The notes under the pieces: generated by a model | What the model saw: only the letters and a program-made list of their open reading frames with translations | Database searches by the model: none | Told to the model about the DNA's origin: nothing | Translations under genes and position numbers: made by a program | DNA from: Oscheius onirici | Lineage: Eukaryota > Nematoda > Chromadorea > Rhabditida > Rhabditidae | Direction: 5' to 3' | DNA length: 64,000 bases | Assembly (NCBI GenBank): GCA_932521025.1 | Contig: OW051471.1 | Coordinates: forward strand, 4,464,001-4,528,000 | In this document: piece by piece, positions 23,705 through 34,100 of the stretch | Numbering within the stretch: position 1 is the first letter of the stretch | Layout of the letters: the number at the start of each line of letters is the position of its first letter

Positions 23705-25317
23705 CTAGAAGATCTGGAGGTATAGAGAAGCCAGACCGCCGTAGATTGATGAAAAGTGACCGAAGATGGGCATCTGGTTCATCAGTTCGCCAATCTTCAA
23801 AACGATAGCTTCTCGTTCTTTCGACTGTGAGATGACTCTGGGAACTCTTGACTCTCGGACACTGGAAATCGCCTTGTGCACTTGGCTGATATTGCACTGC
23901 AACTGCTCGTCCAAGAACCAAAAGCCGTATTTGGCCAGCACCTTCTCCTGAATTTTCTTTTCATATTATTCCTACAGTATAACCTACTTTGTTTCCACCA
24001 GTCTCTCCGTCCATCTGGATCGCGATCGGAGGGTTCTTCTGACTACCGTAGATCCATTCCCAGCCAGAGGCCACGCTACAAGAGATTATATTCAGTTTTG
24101 CTCATGAAATGCATGGTTATAACGTAGCATAAGCCGACTGGACCCGACTTCTCTTATCCGAAAAGAGTTCTAGCCTGACAATAAGCCAGACCAGAACTCT
24201 ATTTCCAAAAGCAGTATATACTCGTGTTTTTTGCGTGTTTTATACTCGTGTTTAGTATGCATACTCGTGTTTTTTGCCAGACCATTCGTGACCTTCGTCG
24301 CTATGCTCTTTCTAGCCCGATCATGGACTACGAAATATGCACAGGTTTTCCAGCCAAATATCGAATTGTTGAACAACCATCCTTTTAGCCTCATGCTCAT
24401 CTTGATACTCTTACCTGTGAGGAAGATAGTTACAGTCGTAGTCGCCTCGAAGGCAGAACATCTTCACCAGGTCAGGATCAGTAATGTAGATCCACTTCTG
24501 CCAGTCCAGCCATCTAAAAACTTGCTTCTTTCACTTTCTTCAATTACCTGGCTACGAGGTCCTTTGACTCTTTGCCAACAGGCACGTAGAAGTTGGCTCC
24601 ATTCATTATTCTTTTCCTAGATTCGGCTGTTCCCTAAGCTTCATATCAAGTCTCATAAACAAGTAAATTCAACCTCATGACCTTGTTGATCAAGAAGAAT
24701 GGCTCCTACTTCCTTTACATTGGCGAAATCTATGAGAGAATCCGTCCACAGAGTGTCTGCTTGTAGCATCCAGAACGGTTTGTCGAAGGCTTGAAGCGCC
24801 GTGATGAGGTTGGTTCTCATGAGGAAGAAGCTCATGTAGGTCGAGTCGTAAGGACGGAAAGATTTCTTTATACAATTATCAGTACGAGAAACTAGAAAGA
24901 AACCTGTATGCTGGGAGCAGTCCACATGACGACTGTAGCCTCGGAATATCGACTGAGAAGTCCTTCTCGAGCACTCTCGTCCAGAACGAAGAACAAAATT
25001 CGATCGTGAACAGACATTTCTCTCGTGTTACAAAGCCAGTTCAATGTCATTTTCAGCGCATACTGATTCAAAAGAACGACTCCATAACCAGAAGGGAGTT
25101 TAGCTACAGCCTCTGCCAATGGTTGATGTTTGTAGATGTCGAGTGCTCGGAAATCCTTCTCGTTTCGGGCCATAGCAGCCAAATTCTTCGAGTTATTGAT
25201 GACATTTGAGAAGAGAAGAAAGATTATGGGCAAGAGAAGAAGGTTAACAGAGATGAATGCTGTGGGAATCCATCGCCGGAGGAAGGACATGCGTGTGTGT
25301 GGCTTGAGATGACACAC
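23705..25317 (-). CDS. Type II membrane nucleotide-diphospho-sugar transferase-like protein
   Basis: The predicted protein has a short cytoplasmic end (MSFLRRW) and one signal anchor (TAFISVNLLLLPIIFLLFS), then a luminal domain. Recognisable motifs of the Nucleotid_trans (PF03407-type) family are RTNLITALQAFDKPFWMLQA followed by DTLWTDS, the equivalent of the metal-binding acidic motif, then ILLDQQGHEVE, NGANFYVPVGKESKDLVARW and DYDCNYLPH. The C-terminal part (EREAIVLKIGELMNQMPIFG) is helical. Such proteins are expected in the Golgi; the sugar and acceptor are unknown. Either the ATG at 25315-25317 or the one at 25288-25290 could be used; the second sits nearer the anchor. The B-box gene ends only 83-110 bp upstream on the same strand, as in an operon. 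Confidence 0.75.
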
Positions 25318-25400
25318 AAGATACGCGTGTAAAATAGGGCAAAGACAAGGTGCCGAAATAGTATTTTATACACGTATAATACAAAATAAGAAAGCGGTCG

Positions 25401-26275
25401 TCAATACAGGGAAGAAAGGTCTTCGACGTAGTCATAACGCTTCATCAAGGAAACTATGGAACCGCTGTCAGTATCGGAATGAGACATGGATGGACTGCTG
25501 AGATGTGACGACTGTTTCGGGACATTTTCGGCTTCGTTTTCGATTGAATCCAATTGTACACCACTTATAATACAAGTCAGCCGGGCGAGGTAATCCTGAA
25601 CATTAAATATGAACTCCGAACTGCTAGATTCAAACCTGCTTTTTCACATTTTCTTGTTCAATTTGTTGTGTTATACGATCCATTGCAGATAGATGGTCGT
25701 TGATTCTTCTGTTGGCTGCTACCAGTCCGTTTACTGCAGATTCTGTTGCCTTCCACTCTTCTTGACACGTGTTCCAAGTCGACTCGGTTATATTTTTATC
25801 TTTTAGCATTACGATTGCCTAAATTCAAGTAAATGGTGGGAAGTAATTTCACTCACATCTTCTATTGTGTCCCGTTCCATTGGATTGTTCGCTCCGTACT
25901 TGATAACCTTCAGAAGTTCGTCTCCTCGTTGAATCGCAAAGTTTCGAAATTTGACGGGAAGGTACAGTGTGGTCAGATGATAGCGGTGTTCCGATTCAAT
26001 GGCACAATGTGCACATATGAGACGTTCTTCGGCCTAAACACTTTGTGAGGAAAACACTAGCAAACTGACTTTTGGGATGTCGTGAAGTGTAAACCCGACA
26101 GAAGTTCTTTCGCCGATTTCTGCTGGACAACAAATTATACAAATCCGCGCCTGGTTCAGGTGATTTTTGAGACGGCAGTTTGAACAGAACCACTATATAG
26201 TTGAGGGTAGAATAAAGGGTTGATAAAACGTACTTCAATGTCGTCGAATGGTTGTAGCATGGCTTTTGGAGTCAT
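25401..26275 (-). CDS. TRIM-like protein with tandem B-box-type zinc fingers and coiled coil, no RING
   Basis: The spliced product starts MTPKAMLQPFDDIE. It has a first zinc-binding segment WFCSNCRLKNHLNQARICII followed by C, and a second with B-box spacing, RLICAHCAIESEHRYHLTTL. A long coiled-coil region follows (DELLKVIKYGANNPMERDTI through AMDRITQQIEQENVKKQ), then a Ser-rich end finishing YDYVEDLSSLY with TGA at 25401-25403. The B-box/coiled-coil order resembles TRIM proteins, but no RING domain is encoded before it and there is no C-terminal NHL or SPRY domain. A role as an adaptor or decoy TRIM is inference. The first finger is also close to a RanBP2-type finger but has one extra residue. 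Four introns are about 40 nt long. Confidence 0.7.
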
Positions 26276-26853
26276 GTGGTAGTTTTCTGGAAAGTATCAT
26301 GTGTTAGTTTTCTGGAAAAAGAAAAATCGATTTGTCTGATCTACAAAAGCTGGAAACATGGATGGATTTAGTCGTAAAAGAACGAGCTGATGGGGTTGGG
26401 GGGGGGGGGGGGGGGGAATTGCAACTTTGGCCTGAATGTTTGCCCGCCAAACTTTGTTATTTCAAAAATCAGTCAGACGGAAAAGTGTGACCTATTTTTC
26501 TCCATTGTTTCCTCAAAATTACTTTTTTCTAATTTTTTTTTAGAAATATTTCCGTACTAAAAACAGATCTGCATAACCCAAAACAATTTCATTCGTTGTG
26601 AAAACAGTCTCATCCTTCAAAACCACTTCACGATTGTTTCGCATTGTTTTTCGTTTTCCTCTGCTATTATTTCTCTTTCTCGCCCTTCTTTCTAGCCGGG
26701 TTCGTTCGTGTTGGCGCGGGGTTTACGCTGTTAGACAACTCGCCAAGGCATGTAATATACGAAAATATTATAAAATACTTTCTCAAACATTTCTCTTCTT
26801 TTTAAGTTCTCTTTGGATCTTTAGTTTTATTTTCTATAAACAACTTTCAGAAA
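26276..26853. promoter_or_regulatory. Divergent intergenic region with a 19-G run
   Basis: This interval separates the starts of the B-box gene (minus) and SDE2 (plus), so both promoters should lie here. It contains GGGGTT followed by an uninterrupted run of 19 G at 26398-26416. An acceptor-like actttcag lies 3 nt before the SDE2 start codon. Confidence 0.5.
26398..26416. repeat. Homopolymer run of 19 guanines
   Basis: The run is preceded by GGGGTT, so the strand can form a G-quadruplex. It could regulate the divergent promoters, but could also be length-polymorphic or an assembly error. Confidence 0.9.
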
Positions 26854-28032
26854 ATGGACGTTTTTCTCGACAGGCCACATCTCTCCACCTGTGATGTAGA
26901 TGCAGCCACATGGGCGAAGCAGTTCGAATCAAAAGAGTTCTACTTCACTGTAGGCGGAAAGATTATACAAGACCTGCCATCATTTTTGGATGAAAATGCT
27001 CAAAACCCGATATCCTTTCACGTTCATCGTCGTTTACGAGGAGGAAAAGGAGGTCGGATTTACAATAGTTCGAATTAACACGGAAGTTTTTAGGGTTTGG
27101 TTCAATGTTACGCTCGTTTCGAGTGAACAGAAGTACAAATCAACTAATGTGTCGAGACTTAAACGGACGAAGAGTAGCGACAGTGGAGGAAGAGAAAAAG
27201 CTCCGACAGTGGCTTCAGAAGACCTCTGAAAGGGAAAAGAAAAAGCAAGATAAGAGGTCCGTTTGAACGTTAGACTATCTATCTTTTCTTTCAGAAAAGC
27301 AAAGATTGAAAAGTTGAAGAATGGCGGAACAGCTAAACATCAGTTTAACGACCCCGATTATATTCGCCAAAAGGAAGACATCCTAGAAAAGACGGAAGAA
27401 GCCTTTGAACACGGTTAATCGCTACTAAAACTTTAACATTTTCAATTGTAGGCTTTGAACATTTCAAGAAAAGGCGGCTGGAGGAGGCTAATAAAGAGAG
27501 CTCGTCTGACTCGGATTTGGACCTCGACGAGTACGGACAGCCATTGATCAAGAGAAAAAAGATATACGTGGACAGAGACGATGAGGCGAATTCTAAGAAC
27601 ATCGACTCGGAGGATTCGGAAAACGAGTGCGACCCTGAACTGCTGAAGGAGTTTCAGGACTACTTTGAGCATAAGCCTGTTCCGGAGGAGCCTACATGTT
27701 CTAAGGTATTATTGTTTCTTGCTTGTTCAGTAGTTCTTTCAGAACGAAGCTGAAGAAAAGACCATACCAGCAAAAGTTGAAGAAGTTCCCACGGTTTACG
27801 AATACATCGACTTGAACAAGTACGAAACTGTTCAAGATCTCAAAAAACTCGGATTGGAGCACCTAAAACACGCTTTGAAAGGCTTGTTTGCCACTCTGTC
27901 CACTCACTGTCGTTGTTTTCAGAACGCGGTCTCAAATGTGGTGGAAATCTAGAGGAAAGATCAGCTCGGCTCTTCTCTGTCCGAAATCTGAAGCCGACCG
28001 ACTATCCGAAGATTCTCCTCGCTAAAAAATGA
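26854..28032 (+). CDS. sde2: SDE2, ubiquitin-like splicing/replication-stress protein
   Basis: SDE2 is made with an N-terminal ubiquitin-like fold that is cut after a Gly-Gly before Lys-Gly-Gly; the released protein acts in the spliceosome and at stalled replication forks. The product begins MDVFLDRPHLSTC and has the processing and SDE2 signature RLRGGKGGFGSMLRSFR, followed by LMCRDLNGRRVATVEEE and a basic coiled region. The acidic central part (SDLDLDEYGQP, DSEDSENECDPELLKEF) leads to a C-terminal SAP-like segment (LKKLGLEHLKHALK, ERGLKCGGNLEERSARLF). The stop is TGA at 28030-28032. An intron splits the codon right after the GGKGG motif. The gene looks complete. RSL1D1-like sequence starts 109 bp downstream on the same strand. 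Confidence 0.9.
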
Positions 28033-28141
28033 TCCTGTCAATATAAAATTACTCTTCTCTCTCATTCTTTGTTTCATCGGTTGCTTCCAATGACTCTGTT
28101 TTATTCACATCTGTTCAATTGGTACTATTAATGTTCAGGAT
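28033..28141 (+). promoter_or_regulatory. Short intercistronic gap with trans-splice-like acceptor
   Basis: Only 109 bp lie between SDE2's stop and the next ATG. A possible aatataaa cleavage signal follows the stop, then a T-rich stretch, then ttcag at about 28134-28138, three bases before the next start codon. This layout is that of a nematode-type operon junction. Confidence 0.5.
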
Positions 28142-29611
28142 ATGGTCAAAAAGGTTAAGCAAACGGCCAAGCCCGTTGCTGAGGAGATTGAGAAGAAGGA
28201 AGATGTGGAGGAAAATAAGGAGAGGAAAGAAGAGTTCAAGGGAGAACGAAAACCGGAGAAGTTCGACCCACTTGAACTAGCCAATGTCGAGCAGTGTGTT
28301 ATTGACATCAAATCTCAGGTATTTTATTTAGCTTATTGTTAGATAAAACTATTAATTCAGGGTGTTGCTGCAATCAAATCGTTGAAGAAATACTTTGAGC
28401 AGCGTGAGGGAAAGTCTCTTTTCCCGGAAATGGACTATGCTCTCTCAATGGCCGTCGTTTACAAAAAGCCGGCTATGGTTACGGATCACTGCAGAAACAA
28501 TATGTAACATTCTGGTTTGATAACTTTCTCAACCATATTGCAGCATTCTTCCTCGTTCCGACAAAACCTTCCAAGACTCTACTGTTTGTCTCATCCTTCC
28601 CGATTTGGACCAGACGGAGAAGGGCAGAGTCTGTCATTTTCTACAAATAGTTCACAAGAACTTTTTCAGACTGACCCAGACGTCGACAAACAGGCTAGAC
28701 AATGGGCCGACAAGATCCAGACTGACCACGATTTGAAGAACAAGCGTGTCAAGATCATCACGAAGCGACAGCTCGAGCGTGAATATCACGCCTACACCCA
28801 ACGACGGGCTCTTGCCACTCAATACGATCTCTTCTTGGTCGACAAACGCGTCGCTAAGAGCGTTTGCACCTTCCTTGGAAAGGATTTTGCCAAAATTCAC
28901 AAGTAATTTGATCGTGTTACAAAAACTACCCTATCGTTCAGACGCCCGCTCTGGTTTGACTATTTCAAACCTCTCTCTCAAGCCATCAGTGATGGTCTGA
29001 GCACCGTTTCTCTTCCTCTGAATCGCTACATGACCAGGACTGCCGTCGCCGTTGGTCATCTCGGACAGGAGACTTCTGATCTTTCGGAGAACATCAGCAC
29101 TGTCAGTTTTCCATTCAAATTTTTGTTTGAATCTATCTTTAGGTGGTCGATAGACTTGTAGAAGTCTGCCCCGGTGGACTGCTCAACATTCGCAGTATCT
29201 ACATTCAGCCGAGCGGCTCTCAGCCGAGTCTTCCCATTTTTCATGACGAGGGTCCCGCCACTGATGTTGTTCTGAAAAGGGAGAACAAGCATTCTCGTCC
29301 TAATCAAAAGACCGTCACTGATGACTGTAACACTCTCCCTGAGGCATTGAAAGTACGATTTTTGCTTATTTTCGACGCAAAATACTTTGCAGCTGGAAAT
29401 TCGCAGAAACGGAAAGATGCGAGTTGTTCGTGAATCTGACGGTCGTTCAGTTCTTTACCCGACCATTCACGACGAATGGGATCATCGTGATATCAACAAG
29501 CCGACCCTCAACCCGGTTCAGCTGGAAAATAAGAAGAAAATAAAGGCTAAGCGAAATGCCAAACGCAAGTCGGACGCCATTCTCCACGGCACCAAAAAGG
29601 CTCGCGTCTAA
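28142..29611 (+). CDS. rsl1d1: Ribosomal L1-domain nucleolar protein (RSL1D1/Cic1/Utp30 type)
   Basis: This family shares the ribosomal L1 fold and works in nucleolar ribosome assembly rather than as a structural ribosomal protein. The product starts MVKKVKQTAKPVAEEIEKKE and has an acidic/basic N-tail. The L1 domain runs from NVEQCVIDIKSQGVAAIKSL through ILPRSDKTFQDS, KRVKIITKRQLEREYHAY, ATQYDLFLVDKRVAKSVCTF and LGKDFAKIHK to VGHLGQETSDLSENISTVVD. The C-terminus is a Lys-rich extension (NKKKIKAKRNAKRKSD) with the stop at 29609-29611. Introns are about 40 nt. Family members of this type are commonly annotated RSL1D1 or Utp30; true L10a is excluded by the tails. It is probably transcribed with SDE2. 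Confidence 0.85.
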
Positions 29612-30012
29612 ATGTTTGTCTTCTCTATTGTTCCTTGTTCTTGTTATAAAGTTGTTGAATGTTTCACTTAGTTTATTCAATTTGTGTGAACACGAAAAAA
29701 GCTTAAGTAATAGGCCTAAATCCAAGAAGAAGGGGGAGAGACAGGAGGCAATTGTCCGCCAACAAAAACATATAATAAATTCTAGGAAGGCCGTAACGAG
29801 AAAAGTCAGCCGGGGGAGACACGAGGATTATGATCAAATAGACAAAGGTAATATGCTTAGAGTCTAATAATACTGATTATTACGGAAATATTTTATGTCC
29901 GTTCCAATGAGAGAGAGAGAGCTTGTCTCGCTTGTTAGAGATTGTTCGTTTCCTTGATGTTGCCGCGTGATCCACGAGACACAGTGCGTCCTGCAATTGC
30001 CTTTCTTTAGCT
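29612..30012. other. Convergent intergenic region
   Basis: The sequence lies between the ends of RSL1D1-like and the distal tail exon of the PMCA gene. It includes a short gagagaga tract near 29910. Nothing else was seen. Confidence 0.5.
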
Positions 30013-30156
30013 TTAAAAAGAAGAAAAACCTCGATTTTCCGTCTCGACCTGAAGCCTCAGCTGCCTGCTGATCTCGCGCAGACGACTAGCCGACTGTCCG
30101 GTGAGACTCGGCTCGCGACGATCCAGACCGGCTTGGAAGGCTTTGACGACGCGAAT
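30013..30156 (-). CDS. mca: PMCA alternative C-terminal exon (distal calmodulin-binding tail)
   Basis: This exon starts, after an acceptor ttttcag, with IRVVKAFQAGLDRREPSLTG and continues with ASRLREISRQLRLQVETENR to a stop at 30013-30015. IRVVKAF is the start of the PMCA calmodulin-binding helix. It can join in phase to the common exon that ends GLTRLQTQ (about 32812). It therefore competes with the exon at 31181-31555, giving an isoform with a much shorter tail. Confidence 0.75.
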   Translation of the reverse strand: MRVVKAFQAGLDRREPSLTGQSASRLREISRQLRLQVETENRGFSSF

Positions 30157-31180
30157 CTGAAAACGGAGGGAAATGAAAGAACAGAGAAGAGACTGGTGGA
30201 CATGCTGCCCGGTCACAAGCGGCCCTCACGATGTTACGAAAATGAAGAGTCTGTTATTAAGTTGGGACGACCTCCGAGGAAAAAAAAGAACACGACAGAC
30301 AGACACGAACATGCTCTGATTAGTTGTGTGTAGAGAGCGACAGAAATAGAGATACAGCACAGCACGCTCACTTCACGACCATCCTCTTCTTTCCCGACTG
30401 ATCAGCTGGGAATATCATTGAACAAAAAAGAATGAGTCTCAGCTGACCAACCAACACAGAATTGGATTCGGTTCGCTTACAGCTTGGTCTGTTGGCTGCT
30501 TACTGAAGGGAATTGAGAAGGGAATTGGCTGTAGGTGTTCAGAGCGCTCACCGCCAATCACCTGCAAACAGGGAGGCCTGGTCCAGTCCAATCGAACAAA
30601 GAGAATCTTTTCTCAATTCAGTTTACAGTCTCTAAACAGGTATACAGACGAGAGGGGTTTCGGGCAAATATAGCAGGCTTTTTTTTCTCATTTTCCGTTC
30701 TGTTGTGGTCTTTTCTTTTTTTACTCAATAATCTCTTTACGTTTATTCGAGTCAATAAAATTAGAAGAAAAAACAAAGGATCATATGGCAAACAATCAGT
30801 CTATAAAAGGATTTTCGGTCATGTTATCTCCTTTCCGATGAGAGAGAAGAATAAATAGATCATGGGTCATAAAATCGTTTAGAGGAGAGAAAATAATAGA
30901 AAGATCGGGTCACAATTTGAACACTCTACCCGTCAATAATTCCCTGATTTCATCCGACCCTTTATTCTTTTTTCTTCTCTCCGATCAAAGACAAAAGACA
31001 ACATGACCATGGACTAGAATATATAGATCTCTGGTTTAAATCTAAGAGCAACATAACAGGTGATTGAGCCTACTGGGGAGACTGGGGAACACACACACAC
31101 GGATTGTAGAAACACGCTAGTAGTAAAACATATGGAAGGCAATGACGCAAAGGGAGAGTGAATGAGAGATGAAAGAGCTA

Positions 31181-34100
31181 TTAGACATGGGCTACAGAGA
31201 CCGGCGTGTCGAGAGACATGCTCTTGCCCATTCTCTGAGTATAACTGCTGTTCGTATCCGGCGACCACTTCTGCACCAGAGGCACTTTTTCGACCTTTGA
31301 TGCAGCCCCGCCATTCTCAACAATAATCTGAGGCTGAGGGGATGGTGTTCGGGGCTGTTGGTGATGGTAATAAGGATAGGGCTGTGGCGATTGTCGATGC
31401 GAGAGAGCAGCCAAAGCAGCCCGAGCTCCCGACGGATCTGGAGAAGAGGCGAGACGCGACCAACCTCTCATCGACTGAACCGAGTGAGTCGAGGCGATGG
31501 AGCGACGTTCATCAAACTCTTCTAAAGACGAGCGGAACGCCTTGACCACTCGAAGCTGAAGACAAAAAAAATTAGAAATACCGCTATTCGGATATACAAT
31601 TTGACGAGAGATAAAGAAAATCACAAAAGAAAACTCGGCTGGAAAAAGAGCCAAACTCGATTGTCTGGAGGAGCAGCCGCGTATCTGGGGTGGCAAGTCT
31701 TTCTGACTAGGTGCTGCTGCTGCGGAGACTGTTGGATTACTGTTTTGAACGAAAATGAAGGAGGAGAAGAAAAGAGGTTAGTTGAAGCATAAACGAGAGA
31801 GAGAGAAGTCTCACCTTAAAGGGCCAACAGAGCAACCACAGCGGCAGCAAGAGAGTGATAGAAGGAAAGAGATGGGAAATTGTCCGCTTTGTCTGACTCT
31901 CTTCAGTTTTCTAGAACTGAGAAAAGCGTGTGGTAAGTAATTGTTAGTACGAGAGAGAGCGCATGCTTATAGCCAGTCAGTTGTCTCTTCGAAATGAGGT
32001 AAAAAGCAAACGAAAAAAAGGTTAAATGCCATAAGCACATGCATCCAGTCGTTGTCGATGGTAGTTGTTGATTGGTCGAGAACAGAGACAGTCACTACGA
32101 AGGGGTAAAGAAAGGGGGTACGGGTAAAGAGGGGAAGAAGCTCTCGTCGTGCTAGCGCACTAGTCCCCCGGGGAATAATCAAACTTGCCACCCCTTGACG
32201 CGAAAACTGACTGCTCAGTCAATCTGCTGTGTGTGCTGAGAGTAAAAAAGAGAGTGTAAAACATGAGGTACAATTCCTTCTTTTCAAAGCCTGAGTATAG
32301 AGAGAAAGAAAACACAACAGAACGGACACCCGGAACACGCAGAAAAGAGGACATGGTCGTCGTGGTCGTGACTAACGAACATACATAAAAAACGCAACGT
32401 GCCAATGAGAAACGGACAGCAATCACTGTTTAGAGACCTTTTTCCGTCAGGATTTTGTGACTACTACGAGTGTGTCTATCTAGCCGAGAAATGATAAAGA
32501 GACACCACATTGTAGTCTCGAAAAGGGGACAATTTTCCATCTACAGTCCGTTGAAAGAGAAAGAAAGAGAGACATGGCCACACGACAGGTACGCGGGCGA
32601 CTTGACGAGTTCGACACTCTTTTCAAAAAGAGAGAACATTTGACTTCGAATAGTCAAATAACTCTCTTTGCATGCCTGTCTTCTTTAGTTCTTTTCTTAC
32701 TGAGCATTAGTCAAGAGAGTGGTGTGTGACATGCGTGCCCATATTCTCTTATCAAAAAAGGGACAGAGTTTAGCTCAAAAGAATAATAAAAAGACCGTAC
32801 CTGAGTCTGGAGACGAGTCAATCCGCGGACCCAGAGAATCTGTCCGGATCTCTTCTCGTGCGTGTCGGGATCTTCATAGTCGGGCATCAGAGGATCGTTA
32901 GCTGGAGCCTCGCCGGATCCGATGGTCAAGTTCTGTGGCAGACTACCCGTAGGAATCGTCGTCACAAGCTACAAGTTTCTTATTAGAAAGAAAAAAAGAG
33001 TATTACCTGTCCCCAGAGAAGCGTTCCGACACCGAGAGCCAGACACCAGAGCCATTGTTCAATGTTGAGAGAGGCCGTACTGAACCAGCGTCCTCCAAAC
33101 TGGACGATGAGGATCTGAGAGATGAAGGTGGCGATCCAGATGATGTAGTAGATGGGATTGGAGAAGAGACCCGAAAAGACGTTGCGTTCTCCGTGAATCT
33201 TTCTGGCATTGATCTCGTTGAAGAGCGTCATCATGACGAAAGTGTTGAAGACGATCGTGAAGTGGATGGAAGGCGGAGAGTGGAGGGGAGCCCAACGACC
33301 AGACGGAATTCCGAAAAAGTTCTCACCGTAGAAAATCAGGACAAAGAGAACGACGAGCTGGTACAAGGCGTGTCCGAGAATGTTCTTGCTCATCGTCTTC
33401 GAGATCAGAGGACTTGTACGACCATAGGGCTTTCTCTTCAGAAGTTCCTCAGTAGGCATTTCCGTAGCCAGAGCGAGCGAGGCCAGCGTGTCCATGATCA
33501 AGTTGACCCAGAGCATCTGGACGGCTTTCAAGGGAGTGTCCTGAATGGCACAGGCTCCGACAAAGGCCACAACGACAGCCACAACGTTGACAGTCAGTTG
33601 GAACTGAAGGAACTTGGCGATCGAGTCGTAGACGTTCCTTCCCCACATGACGGCCTTGACGATCGAAGTAAAGTTATCGTCAGTCAGGATGATATCCGAA
33701 GCCTCCTTGGCCACATCAGTTCCGGCAATTCCCATAGCAAATCCGACATCGGCCTTCTTCAGAGCCGGTCCATCGTTGGTTCCGTCACCCGTAACGGCCA
33801 CAACTTCGCGATTGTCAGTGGCACGGGAGTCGATGATTCCCTTGACGAGAATGTACTTGTCCGTCGGCTGAGCACGAGCCAAGACACGCAGTTTCGGCCA
33901 GATCTGATCCAGTTTCTCCTGGCTGACTTCGCCGTTCTCGTCACGGATTCTGGCGTTGAAGTCCTTGCCTTCCAAAGCGATAAAGTCCTCTCCGGGCTTC
34001 AGAATTCCACAGGCGGTGGCGATCGACCGAGCCGTATTGATGTTGTCTCCGGTAACCATTCGAACAGTGATTCCGGCCTCCTGACATCTCTCGATAGCAG

